Position numbers and translations under genes: made by a program. A DNA stretch of 64,000 nucleotides, taken from positions 14,401,277 through 14,465,276 of the forward strand of contig OY978526.1 in NCBI GenBank assembly GCA_963854835.1, written 5' to 3'. The DNA comes from Megamerina dolium. Taxonomy: Eukaryota; Arthropoda; Insecta; Diptera; Megamerinidae. Positions 35,487 through 47,503 of the stretch are shown piece after piece. Each line of letters starts with the position of its first letter. Within the stretch, counting starts at the first letter, position 1. The notes under the pieces were generated by a model. That model had not been told where the DNA came from. It worked only from the letters and a program-made list of their open reading frames with translations, and did not search any database.

Positions 35487-38400
35487 TAGATGTATGCATG
35501 CACATGAATGTATATTGTAAAGGCTTCCGTAAATAAATATTACAGTGGTAATTACAAGCCCATAACTACAATATGTGTATATGAGTAGTAGATTGACTCA
35601 CTGACTAAAGGATAACAAAAAGGCAATAGAAAGTAGGTGTTATAAAAAATAAACTTAAATTACAGTTGTTGAATATATTTTGATAATATCATTTTTACAA
35701 TATTCTATACACAACATTAGCTTGCTGCTAACAATATTATTCAATATCAAAAATGATTTTCTACCAGACTGCTTGGCACGAAAGTGTGACATGAAATGCG
35801 CACAAACAACAACAACAACAATCATTTCATAACATTTTAATCACATTTGCATGCAAAAATATCATTTATATAAACACTGAGACTCTCGAGAGGGTAATGG
35901 GGACATTTTTCTCATTGAATAATTTCGCAAAATAACAAAAAGAACAATACAAACGAATTTTTAAAATTTAGAGCACCCACCAGCATATAATTTCACATCA
36001 TCATTATATTTGTTTTTGAATTTCCTTTGTCACCGAATTATGCAATTATCATGTAGGGCGCTCAATCGCATTTTAGACATTTATTTTCATTTTTTTTATT
36101 TTGTTTCTCCAATGTTGTTTAGATTTTGGTATATGTTTAGATAAGTGTAAAACCTCTTTGATAAGTTCATGACAGCTTTTCCCACGACTTTCTAATTATT
36201 TTTATGTATTCATTTCAAGTATTTTGGATTTAAATCTTCTAGAAATAATAATAAAAATTAAAATGACAGAAAATGTATTATTTGGAATTTATTTTCACGC
36301 TACTTTCAATACTAATCCAAAGTACGTACCAAATTATTTTTAAACTATTATTTTTTACTTCAAGAATTCGGTTGTATTCCTTTTAATTGAATGTATTATA
36401 ATCCAAAAATATTCTACAAACATTTAGTTCCCAATGATACCATTTTACTTTATCAAAATAGTAAAATGATATTCCCTAAAAGTAAAACCCATCCCAAATT
36501 AAGCATGTCTTCTGTATAGTTTTATTATAAAAACAAATGCGATATAGTGATATGAAATTAACATGTGCGCTGAAGCGCAAATTCCTAAATCGAATATGGA
36601 CAACGAAAACAAAATATCAACGTTATGCATAATTATAAAGAACTTAGGTACGCATTTGAATGTTACAGTGAGCTTCTTACTCAAGTTATTGGCCTTTAAA
36701 TAAAAGTTGCATTAAGAATGTAATAGCATAGAATATAATAGTTAACAATAACACACCAAATATATTTATTAACCAACATTATAAAATCAAATGACTCGGA
36801 AGGGAGTGGTGGTTAATGAATACAAACAACAGTGAATCGAAAAAAATAGGAATTATTATTTGGCATCGTGAAGTAATGAATGACAAATAGGGTGTATAAC
36901 GTACGGTAATTTTACATATTTAAAATTATAAAAATCCAAATCTAGCTAGAATTTGCATACTCGTCTATATGCAAAAAAAAAAGCAATTTAAGTTTAAACA
37001 AGCATTTACTTTATTATAGCTACATGTGGTTTTCTTCTTTCCAATATATTAATATTCATTTTAACTCAGCTTAAAAAAAAGAAAAACAAATACAAAACAG
37101 GTTTAAAATGACAACAAAATAAAAAAGTATGAAATGATTTAATCAAAAGCTTGAGGTAATTTTAATTTCTGGCAAAAGCAAACAAAAAATCTAATTACAA
37201 AAGTATGTACATACTAAGCATGTGGGTTGAGTCAATATTATATTTAAAAAAAAAACACACTTATATATGTATGAACTTTTGTATTAATATGTACATATGT
37301 ATGAAATGTAAATGATTAATCACAAATTGAAAACAAATTTATAAATTGTATATTTTTGTAGTATAGTTTAACCCATATAATGTCAAATCTGGATACACAC
37401 ATTATAGAAAAAGATATTAGTTAAATATATTACCATTTATCTTCAAAAAAAATCGCATTGAATCAACTTCAAAGATGAGGATTGCAAAGATATACAATAC
37501 GGATTATCTCACTAAATCTCCAACAATGTTTGCACTCGAAACGAAAAGGAGATTATACTAACATTCCGAAATATTAATAGTTATTGGATTAGAAACAAAT
37601 TTATCCTAAGACAATATGATAAATAGAAGGGATTTTAATTTTTCGTTACATCAAAGTACTTCTAAACACTAAATGGTAACTGGTAATAGCAATATTATTT
37701 CAACAAAACCCATTTTATCTACCTACTAGCCTTGACTTATTCAATCATGCAGAAATGACAATATTCCCACAATACAGTGCGTTTTAGCGTTATTTACCAA
37801 TATTTAATTTTATAAATTTTTGCTTTTTTTGTGACATTGTTTTCTGAAGCATTTCAAAAACGAAATAGAACTACAAAATACATAAATACATATATTAGAC
37901 CTAATCAGTTTTATTGGAAAATCTGCACAAAATTGAAATTATCATTTCTGTTGTAATGTTAATAGCGAAATATAATATCAAGAGCAATATTTGCAGTTAA
38001 ATACATTTCCCATGGGCTCTTTTTCACTTGAAGTAGTGAAATAAATAATGAAAAAATATCCTAAAATTATATTTTTACAGAAATTATAGGAAAGGCGTAC
38101 AACCCGTTTAAAAAATAGTTTTTCTTAAAATGCTATATATTTTTGGACAGTACGAATATACAAATACGCACATAAATATAAAAAGTTGACTATTCAATTG
38201 TTAATGAGTAGTACTGTAAAACGCAAACACAATATTTAGCCGAATAAAACGTTAGTTAAGTCATCAAAATGAGCATAGAGTAAAAAGAAAAGAAACTTGA
38301 CGCAATTGAATAAAAATGTATTTCAAATTCAGGTTTGAGTTGTGAATAGATGAACATTTGAAAATAATTAAATTGTATGTGTTTATAGAAAAACATTAAT

Positions 38401-41400
38401 AAAATAGCATATTGAACAAAAAGCACTATTACTAATTTAATATATGAGATTTTTGTTAGACATACTCATTTTCATTCATTAATACGATCGTTTATCCATC
38501 GCAAAATGCTCAAAGATATGAACTTGTCCATGAGAAGTAAGACATTCGTAACCACAATTATAAATATATATGTATAATTGTATATGTGGTACAAAAACAG
38601 AAATAATAGGTAGTTAATATAGTTATAACAACACAAATTTAAGTTTCCTGACGGACAAAAGTGTGTATGTAGGTAGGTATACATACAAAATGTGTGTGTG
38701 TGCAAAGTAGATTTCAAATGTATAATACTTAATAATCGCAAGACTCAGTGAACCCTAGAAAGGCAAGCAACAACTAATACAATGAAGCAAGTTATTAGCA
38801 CAATGAAAGCTACATACAAGAGTATTAAAAATGAAAATAATAAAAAAGATGAATTTATTCACACAACGCGCTTTATTATATTGCCGTCGTCGTAGTTATG
38901 GTTGTTGCTTTTTTCATTTAATTTCAATTTGCATTTGCTTCCAAATGAATGTTGTTTGAATTTTGTGGATGACAACATCGACAGTAGCAGGGAAAGACGA
39001 TATTATTCAACAACGATTGCAATCACTATATAAAATTGGGTTGCTTGCAAAAAAAAAGTAATGATACCGCAAATCACACAGAAGACCACAAACATTATTT
39101 CTGAGGCAATCCAGTTGTCATTAAAATTTACACATCATGCTTAGAAACTTGTCTTACGTTGCAGTTTCTAAAATTAATTTTTGAACTTTAAATAACAGCA
39201 GTGAAAACTTGAACACAAATCAACAAATATTCGTGTACATATTTGCATATGAATTCCAATCCAAAATATTTACCTATTCACTAATCACACATTATTAACA
39301 CATGTATTGTAATTTTACATATTTATTACTAGAGCTTTATAAGGTTTGCGCATACAAAAAAAAACTATATATTTGTTATAATATTGAAAGGACTAATAGG
39401 AAATGAGAATAAAATTATTTTGATATGTTTATGGACAACTTGTATGCAAATTTCAAAAAAAATATAATCCTCCAAAAAGATTGCAAATATCCAAATATGT
39501 TATATCTTATTAGGTGGCAGCGCCTAAGAGAAATGTTAAAAATCGATTGAACCCCAAGATTAAGAATGATCCAACCCTTTTAATCATATTTTAAATCACA
39601 TAATTTTAATTAATATTAACTTACCTTTTATAATTAATATTTGGAATTTTTATTCTCAACAAACTTGTGAAGCGTCTTGTCGCGCTTTAATTGTATACAT
39701 GAAGTTAGTACTCTGAATATGAGCTCTTCGTTGACCAAATTACGCTGTAAATACTGAATACTGTTATACTCTTGCGAAACACACAATTACGATAAAACTT
39801 ATGCGTGTCCACTGCTCAATAATTTACTAATATGCAGTTATTTTTATTTTGTTCAATCTCTCAATTGAATTTTGGCTGCCTTTTCTCCAGTAAATTATGA
39901 CAATGGCCTTCCTGCTACGTGGTCTTAATTTTTGCACGTCTGTATATTTTTCTTTTCGTGTTTTTTTATTCATTTATTTTGGTCGTTTTACCTTTGGTTT
40001 TTCCTTTTCAATGATATTGATTTGATTTTCCAACAGATTCGTTTCGAATTTCGCGTAATTTGACATTACTTATTAGCTTTACCTTAGCTTTTTTCGTTTT
40101 GTTTATTTAATACACGGATTTTATTTTAACGACATCGCTGATGTTCTTCGATAATGGCTGACAAGGTTCGTTTCGTTTCGGAAAGTGCAAAGTGAGATTA
40201 ATATTGTTGATTTGGTAAGTGGGCGAATATGGTGCACACAAAAAAACATGCAATAAAGTTGTGTGTAATGACAAAAACCCAATAAAACCTGATTTGTTAT
40301 TCCAAATTGTCAAAATGACATACATTTTAATAGAGTTGCCACTTTGATGGAAATACTTAGTAGATGTCTAATGACGTGGTTACAGTGAACATTTCTTGTA
40401 TTTGAATAACTTTTGATAAAACTCACGTTATCTCGTGGGTTTTTACACTGAAGATACATAATAAAAAGCATATTTTTAAAAACCCAATTGTTTTTAATTA
40501 TCGCCACCTTAAACCAATCTAAAGCAGAAACAAATGTTTGAACACAACACAGCCGACTATTTTTTCACGTGTGAATAGTAAATGGACTTTTTAAATTTGT
40601 ATTTTGTATTTCCAACATATCGAGAATATAAATTTGTATCACGAGGTAGATGGCATTTGTATCGACCTACTGTTTACATTTACAAAATAGATGATAATTA
40701 TATTATCGTCTATCAGCACCATTATTAGATGCAGTTTAACTATCTGTTACAGTAACAACATCGTGTTTAAGTATCTCATTTATTAAAAAAAAGCGTTGGT
40801 TCTAATGCAGAGTCTCTACAGACAATAATTATTGCGTACCATCTGATCAGATATAAAATTTATCAGTGGCAATATTTGTGTGGCAATTTTTTATCTTGAT
40901 GAAACCATTTGAAAGATGGCATCATACAAGTCTTTTCGCTGCATTGATACGCTTAAAAACTCAAAAAGAGTTGATGAAGAAAAGCGAAAAAGAAAAAAAA
41001 CAATGTTATCTCTTTTATGTTTACTATTTTAACTATTTTTCTTAAATTTTTTTTTTTTAATATCTATCATAAAACTAAAGCAGGCAAAATGGGCGCATAC
41101 CAAAACATTGCGTTCAATTTCAAAATGTTGCCACAACGAACTTTTCGTTCGAAATGAAAAGTTGGCTGTCAAATTAGCAAACAAAGTTATCAAGATAATT
41201 ATTACTTTCTTTGAGTTAAAAATGTTTGCCTATGAAGATGCCCTGAAAGGCCTACGCTACGAGCTAAAAAAATGTTTTTCACTGTGAAAACGATTGAATA
41301 CTTTCAAATCATGTGCAGTTCACCATAAATTTCGTGGTGTTCGTTGAGCAAAATCCCAGCATATCAATTATCCATGGTAAAACTATACAAACATTATCTG

Positions 41401-42045
41401 ATTGCTTTACATAATAATGGAATGTGGCCACCTGCATAAATATATTTTATTGATCAATTTGTTTGAGCAATATTTTAAGCTAATATATTGTTACGCTTTA
41501 ATTTTGTGAATATACTATCATCGATACTCGTTACAATATAGTTAATACAAAATACAATTTGCTACAAATCAATTATTATTCAGAACAATGGCAGCACATT
41601 TATTTGATTGATTTAAGGGCTAAACGCCATACATGTGGTTTGTACAATTTGATTGTATATTATTATGCCGTAATTGTTCACATGCGAAATTGAAAGGTGT
41701 TACGACCAACTTTGTTTATAAGCTGTGCGTTGACATGGATTCAGCATAGGTCAGCTAAACTAATTTTACTATCCTATAACGACATAATACCTTTATACTA
41801 ATTACGATATTCGCAGATGCAAACAAATTTGTGTAGAAATTTTAGAAGTTGGGCTAGCATCACTGCAATAGACAGTCCATTGTAGACTTGAGAAACGCAA
41901 AATACATGCGTCAAGTGTCTATACAGATATTGGTTTGCGCAAATCGTCTATATGGTGTATATAGTCTTCAGCCGGCAACAGTAGTCATGTTGCAATACAT
42001 ACATTCATAAAATATGTGCCTAATTTGTACAGCATATAAACAAAC
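35487..42045. other. Long non-coding stretch upstream of rumi
   Basis: It is AT-rich throughout, with no gene, RNA gene or transposon I can support. Slightly more complex sequence occurs at about 38865-39010 and 39660-39960, which might be regulatory or untranslated exon sequence. Short open frames (for example 38472-38741 and 40107-40325 on the minus strand) lack motifs. Confidence 0.45.
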
Positions 42046-43368
42046 ATGATAATTTGCAAATTTTTGTTGATAACACTATTAATTCTGTACAATAAAACAA
42101 ATGCAAATGTTGATAACGACCATAATGAACAATGTACCATAGAGAAAAGAAATGAATGTGACAACACAATTAAGAAGGACAATAATTTGGAGACAAATGA
42201 AAAATACAAAAAAGGTAAATAATAATTTAATTTACGTGACATCGTATAGTAATTTAAACTGTTTGTTATTCCAAGTGTAGAATCGAATGAAATTTTCAAA
42301 CAAATACAAAAGGCTCAAAAAGATTACACACCCTGTTCGAGTGATCCTACTGATGCGCAATGTGAATGTTACGCAGATGTGATAATGCGAGATTTGAAAC
42401 CTTATACCACAAAGGGTATAACGAGACAAATGTTGGAGGATGCAGCAAAATATGGCACTCGCTATAAAATTATGAATCATCGGCTATACCGTGATTCGGA
42501 TTGTATGTTTCCGGCACGGTGCAGTGGAATTGAACACTTTCTGCTGAAATTGCTTCCAAAATTGAATAATATGGATTTTGTAATTAACACACGTGATTGG
42601 CCCCAATTACGATCGGTATTCGATACAAAAGGACCGGTATTTTCATTTTCAAGAACTCGCGATTATCTGGACATAATGTATCCCGCTTGGACGTTTTGGG
42701 CAGGTGGACCAGCAATTTCATTATTTCCAACCGGGATCGGACGTTGGGATTTATTACGTGAAAATATTATGAAGGCCGCTTTAAAAGTGCCATGGTCACA
42801 GAAGCTATCAAAAGGTTTTTTCCGTGGGTCACGCACCTCTAACGAGCGAGACACTCTAGTATTGCTTTCACGTAGAAATTCTGATTTGGTAGATGCGCAG
42901 TACACAAAGAATCAGGCGTGGAAATCACCCGAAGATACGTTGAATGTTGAGCCAGCAAAGGAAGTTTCATTTGAGGATCATTGCCAGTATAAATATTTAT
43001 TCAATTTTCGTGGAGTTGCAGCTAGTTTCCGTTTCAAACATCTTTTCCTATGCAAATCGTTGGTGTTTCACGTTGGCGATGAATGGAATGAATTTTTCTA
43101 CTTCGCTATGAAGCCATGGGTGCATTATGTTCCTCTAAAAAGTTACCCTAACGAAAAAGAGATTGAAGATATATTAATATTCTTTCGCAATAACGATGAT
43201 TTGGCACAAAAAATTGCTGAGACTGGGTACGAATTTATAAGAGATCATTTAAAAATGGAGAATGTGGAATGTTACTGGTTGAATTTGTTAACAAAATATC
43301 AAAAGTTACTAAAATATGAGACGAAAGAATCGAATGAATTTATTGAAATTAACCCTAAGTTGAAATAA
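42046..43368 (+). CDS. rumi: Protein O-glucosyltransferase (Rumi / POGLUT1)
   Basis: Two coding exons, 42046-42214 and 42281-43368 (GT..AG intron of 66 bp, frame kept), give 418 residues, close to the fly protein. The enzyme adds O-linked glucose to EGF repeats such as those of Notch, in the ER. The start at 42046 gives an N-terminal signal peptide ([16 protein letters not shown]). A Cys-rich stretch follows ([17 protein letters not shown]), then the CAP10-type transferase domain with the blocks [51 protein letters not shown] and [18 protein letters not shown], almost identical in form to human POGLUT1. The protein ends INPKLK-stop, where human POGLUT1 continues to a KTEL retention signal, so the ER-retention tetrapeptide seems missing. 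Starting at a downstream ATG would remove the signal peptide and is unlikely. Confidence 0.94.
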
Positions 43369-43455
43369 ACTATTGCTATACTACATCATAAATTTTATAT
43401 ACATAAATTTATTATATCGATTGACTAAAGTTAACTATGTATTTTATATTTATTG

Positions 43456-43460
<5 letters not shown>

Positions 43461-43542
<82 letters not shown>
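43461..43542. repeat. (AT)n microsatellite, about 41 units
   Basis: An uninterrupted 82-base AT dinucleotide run in the 3' flank of rumi, about 270 bp before Mtg1. It is prone to length variation and assembly error. Confidence 0.95.
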
Positions 43543-43545
<3 letters not shown>

Positions 43546-43814
43546 AAAATATAAGGCATTATTTAAAAAAAACGATAAGTTTTGTATTTATTTTCTATAT
43601 ACCCTCCTATTTGTCATTTTTAATAAAAAAAAATGTAATTTTAAAGCTTCAACAAATTTGCTTTGAAAATTTTGTATTTTGTTTACAAATCCAAATCGGG
43701 GAAAAAAAACAAATCAAAACGTCAAAATCATCTGTTCTCTGATGAAAGAACCAAGTGTTCGCTAAATTGGAAATATAAACAAAAATCAGCCAATCTACCC
43801 AGCTATATGCAGCA

Positions 43815-44765
43815 ATGAGTTTCCGACAGAATTACAAACTCGTAAGTAAACAAGCGATAAGGTGGTTTCCCGGTCACATGGCGAAAGGCCTTAAACAAAT
43901 GCAACAAAAACTAAAAATGGTCGATTGCATTATCGAGGTACACGATGCACGTGTTCCATTCTCTGGACGTAATTTGGAATTCCAGCAAACAATCACTGGT
44001 GGCGATTTGAAACCTCACATTCTAGTATTGAACAAAAAGGACTTGACAGATATTCGCGAGCAGCGTCGCATCACTAAACAGTTACAGGAGTATAATGGCA
44101 TTAAGAATGTAGTTTTTACCAATAGTAAGGACCAGCAGTGTAAGGGCGTAAAGCAGTTGTTATCATTGGCCAATGAACTAATCTCTTTTTCGGAACGTTA
44201 TAATCGTTCGTGCTTAAAGGACTATTGCACTATGATTATTGGCGTTCCCAATGTGGGGAAGAGTTCATTGCTCAATGTGCTTCGTAATCGACACCTACAT
44301 AAAAAATCGGCAACACAAGTTGGTGGAATTGCGGGTGTAACACGTAGTGTTATGGAAAGAATTAAAATTAGTGATGATCCACTAATGTATATGATCGATA
44401 CACCTGGTATATTAGAGCCACGTATTAGTGATGATGAGATGGGCATGAAATTGGCCTTAGTTGGTTGTTTGCAAGACCACCTGGTGGGTGAGGATCTAAT
44501 TGCAGATTATTTACTATATTGGTTAAATCGACAGCAGCGCTTTGCATACGTACCGCTAATGGGCTTAGAAAAACCAACGGATAATATTACAGAAGCACTA
44601 GTCGCATGTGCACTCAAATTGGGCGTACAACGTAAAGTGAAAAAGTTTGATGGACAGGTAGTGCTTATGCCAGACCTTATGTTGGCAGCTAAGCATTTCA
44701 TCAAATTATTTAGAAAAGGAGAATTAGGTGGATTAAATTTAGATATGGATTTCAAGCAATTTTGA
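43815..44765 (+). CDS. Mtg1: Mitochondrial ribosome-associated GTPase 1 (Mtg1/YlqF family)
   Basis: A single-exon 316-aa protein of the circularly permuted YlqF/Mtg1 GTPases, which help assemble the large mitochondrial ribosomal subunit at the inner membrane. The motifs appear in the permuted order expected: WFPGHMAKGLKQM near the N-terminus (about residues 17-29), G4 NKKD (about 74-77), G1 P-loop GVPNVGKSS (about 143-151), G2 Thr region GGIAGVTRS and G3 DTPG (about 196-199). The C-terminal helical region follows. No obvious long presequence precedes residue 17, but the N-terminus is basic and short, as in other Mtg1 proteins. The ATG at 43815 is the first in frame. AATAAA at 44821-44826 is the probable poly(A) signal. 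It converges with the HP1c-like gene. Confidence 0.92.
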   Translation: MSFRQNYKLVSKQAIRWFPGHMAKGLKQMQQKLKMVDCIIEVHDARVPFSGRNLEFQQTITGGDLKPHILVLNKKDLTDIREQRRITKQLQEYNGIKNVVFTNSKDQQCKGVKQLLSLANELISFSERYNRSCLKDYCTMIIGVPNVGKSSLLNVLRNRHLHKKSATQVGGIAGVTRSVMERIKISDDPLMYMIDTPGILEPRISDDEMGMKLALVGCLQDHLVGEDLIADYLLYWLNRQQRFAYVPLMGLEKPTDNITEALVACALKLGVQRKVKKFDGQVVLMPDLMLAAKHFIKLFRKGELGGLNLDMDFKQF

Positions 44766-44820
44766 TGAAAGAAAAACATTTTCTAATTGTTATCTATTTA
44801 TTATATAAATTTTAAGAGTA

Positions 44821-44833
44821 AATAAATTTTATT
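44821..44833. terminator. Facing poly(A) signals of Mtg1 and HP1c-like genes
   Basis: AATAAA for Mtg1 lies at 44821-44826 and, on the minus strand, AATAAA for the HP1c-like gene at 44828-44833, with another minus-strand signal at 44797-44802. Cleavage normally falls 10-30 bases past each signal, so the two mRNAs would overlap by tens of bases. Confidence 0.6.
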
Positions 44834-44967
44834 GAAAAAAAGTACAAACTGTTTGTCTTACAAGCGGAGATGGTCTTAAATAATAATCCATGGACATAGT
44901 ATATATTTCGGATTTTTTTTTTTTTTGCATACAAATGCAATGTCTAATAATGATTGCAATCAATTTT

Positions 44968-45732
44968 TCACTGTAGATCAACTCCGGTATCAACAATTGG
45001 TACATCAATAGCGATATTACCAACTCCTGCAATGGGAATAGAATATGATACAGCAGCCGAGTCAAGACTTTCATTGCCATCGGTTGGAGTATGTTCCATT
45101 AGATCGGCAACTGAATCATCGGGTATTTGATCAGTACCACTACACTCCATTGGCTCCGTCTCACTTGATGTCGCTGCAATGGGAGCTGCGTCACCAGAAT
45201 TTAAAATGCGATATTCATCTGGTACACCCAAAAGACGTTCATTAATACCACGCTGATATGGTGAACGGCGTTCATAGAAATCAATAATAAATTCTGGATT
45301 CTTCTTGCGCAATTCTGCTGCTGGAACTAAATCGAATTCATCACAAAACTGCCATTTGACCAAATATGAAATCTCTCCTGTCGCATCTGTGGCACCAACA
45401 ATTTGTTCAATAGCAAGACCCCGGTCATAACCGCGCGGCTTTTGAATTTCCTCTACTTTTGGTTTTTTCTCACCGCGTTTCTTCGATTTTGCACGAGATT
45501 CTTCGAACTTTTGTATCAATGCTGGACAATCACAATTCTCCTCTGGTTCCCATGTATTATCCGAGCTAAAAAGTAAACATTTTTTAGAGCGAATTAAAAT
45601 AACATGAACTGATCAAGCTTACGAAGAATATCCACGCCATTTGATATAATATTCCACTTTACCATCGGGCGTAATACGTTTATCCACAATCTTCTCAACA
45701 ACAAAACCCGTTTCTTTAACAGCTTTTACCAT
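44968..45732 (-). CDS. HP1c: Heterochromatin protein 1, HP1c-like
   Basis: Two coding exons on the minus strand, 45732-45623 and 45565-44968, with a 57-bp intron splitting the chromodomain codon after RGYS, give 235 residues; I recall about 237 for fly HP1c. The N-terminal chromodomain (about residues 8-60) contains FVVEKIVDKRITPDGKVEYY, the WRGY aromatic cage region and NTWEPEENCDCP, which bind methylated H3K9. The hinge is basic (AKSKKRGEKKPK). A chromoshadow domain (about 88-148, GATDATGEISYLVKWQFCDE) provides dimerisation. The C-terminal tail is acidic and Ser/Thr-rich, which in Drosophila separates HP1b/HP1c from HP1a. The near identity of the hinge to my memory of HP1c decides the name; HP1b is the alternative. 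It is divergent from Dcr-1. Confidence 0.87.
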
Positions 45733-45999
45733 ATTGGATATATATTGGTTATAATTCGTATAATTTGAAAGTAAAAAAATAGATTTGATAATAAAGTGAT
45801 AAACAAATCGGCGCGTCACAAAATTAGGTATTTTAATCAAATGTCAAATTAATGCTGTGGACGTGTTCAGTCAAGGAAGACCGTCATTAAGCTGCAAACA
45901 GATAGGATACGTAAGCAACAACCATCAACACTGTATTGTAGCGGATCGTAGCAATGTGCGTAAAAATTTCTGCAATCATAACATACCGTAAAAATAACA

Positions 46000-46272
46000 A
46001 GTATAAGTGAAACTGTCACTCTTGTCGAGCGAATGAAAGGACACGCTCCAGCTAAGAAGGTGTTATATTCGCAAGTCGCTGATGGGCGATGCAGAAGAGA
46101 CAGACCTAACCTCCGGTGGAAAGACCAAGTACTGAAGAACTTAACAGCGCTTGGATTTTCTAACTGGCGCTAGCTAGCGCAGGAAATCGTGGGCTCGCAA
46201 AGCATTCTAGATTCGATCTAAATCGATTTTCGGTTGTAATGGCCACATAAGTATGTAAGTAAGTAAGTGAAT
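46000..46272 (+). mobile_element. 3'-terminal fragment of a non-LTR retrotransposon
   Basis: Frame 46015-46173 reads VTLVERMKGHAPAKKVLYSQ, then GRCRRDRPNLRWKDQVLKN and ends SNWR-stop. This matches the extreme C-terminus of insect non-LTR reverse transcriptases, where a GRPxxRWxD motif is common. The 3' untranslated part ends in a short (TAAG)n tail near 46246-46270. All upstream parts are absent, as expected from 5' truncation during target-primed insertion. Clade not determined. Confidence 0.75.
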
Positions 46273-46425
46273 AAATTTCTAGTGCTGGATAACCGCTAAA
46301 ATATATACAATATATAAACTTAAATAATAGAAGACTCAAATTATTTTTAAAACTGTCTGCGTCTGTACTTTTTAATGAATATATGTAATCATATTCGAAT
46401 TAGAGAGGATATGTGAACGCTGTGA

Positions 46426-46550
46426 CGGAACACTGGTCCATCTACGAGAGAAATGACAAAATAACGAAAAAATTGTAAAGGAAAATGTAAGCAATGCGGA
46501 ATAATGACTGAATAAAGCAACCATTGGACCAGTGTGATGCCACGTACACA
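46426..46550. repeat. Short inverted repeat around ACACTGGTCCAT
   Basis: CTGTGACGGAACACTGGTCC near 46420-46440 is matched in reverse by ATTGGACCAGTGTG with GCCACGTACACAG near 46522-46551, about 100 bp apart. It may be a tiny MITE or a hairpin. Confidence 0.4.
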
Positions 46551-46773
46551 GCTGATTCTGTCAAATTCACTGAGAACCGATTAGCGGTAAAAGATGGGCG
46601 CAACATTAGTATTCTGTCATCCAAGAGTTAACATACTTGCACTGATAGTAACTTTAAGTTTATGTAGGTGAGATTTTCTTAGGTTCTGTGAACTTAGCTA
46701 TTTCAATTTTCTTTTTGTTTGTTTGTCGTAATGACAACATGCAGCTGACGGTGAATTGTCGTCGAATCTAAGG

Positions 46774-47275
46774 TTCATAGTTCAACTACCCACCAAAGTA
46801 AAACCTCAGACCGTATCAGCTGATACGATCTATCTTTTAGGATTATCGTGATAACGAAAACTCATCACCGCATGATGGTGACATGGACGTTGCCCGTAGC
46901 GGAGAGAGTCAAAAGCAATTCATTTTTTACGTAAAACCGTGTCAGCTGATCGCTTTCTATGCGTACAATGTTGCCAGATTAGACCTTTATAAATAAATAT
47001 CGAATAAACTAAGAAAGTTTAAATATTTTTAAATTAATCAAAACTATAATCGTGCTTAGTTATTTATTAAAATATACTTCACGTATATAACATTTTTTTT
47101 AGTTTCCAACATCTATATTATTAAATTTTATCATAAAAATGGTGTGTTTAGAAGCATACATGAACAATGGTACATGGCAACATTGTTATGATGTATACTT
47201 TTAACAAATATAAGTTCTTACGCACGGCAAGTACGTACGGGCGCTACGTCGGTGGCTAGTTGAACCATCGGCCAA
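46774..47275. repeat. Possible MITE bounded by TTCAACTAnCCACC repeats
   Basis: GTTCAACT followed by ACCCACC near 46780-46795 is mirrored by GGTGGCTAGTTGAAC near 47251-47265. Inside, an ACCGTATCAGCTGATACG-type motif near 46810 recurs as ACCGTGTCAGCTGATCG near 46937. No target duplication was confirmed. Confidence 0.35.
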
Positions 47276-47503
47276 TCTGTTTCCAACATTAATCTTCTAT
47301 AAAATATTACTGATTTTATCGAACACAGCAACACAAGTGACATCCACTTTGACAATCACCTGATCACCTCTAATCATTCAAAGACCGGTTCACCAGAAAT
47401 ATGGCTTGATGAGTCCCGGCTAATTGTGGTGCCAGTTTTTTTATATATTCTTGTGATATTCAATAAAAATTGGATCCAGTGCAAATCTAATTGTAAATTC
47501 AAT

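Larger units (their letters stand above)
45733..47503. promoter_or_regulatory. Upstream region shared by HP1c-like and Dcr-1 genes
   Basis: The two start codons face away from each other with 1.77 kb between them, so both promoters lie here. The region also contains a retrotransposon fragment (46000-46272) and two inverted-repeat candidates (46426-46550, 46774-47275). No clear TATA or initiator was assigned. Confidence 0.5.

Noticed and set aside
38472..38741. 89-codon open frame on the minus strand
   Set aside because: Tyr/Leu/His-rich AT-driven sequence, no motif.
41090..41300. Palindromic stretch around AACGAACTTTTCGTTCG
   Set aside because: Short palindrome without second copies or target duplication; likely chance.
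42379..43368. Rumi starting at an internal codon
   Set aside because: An upstream exon at 42046-42214 joins in frame and supplies the signal peptide and the conserved Cys-rich N-terminus.
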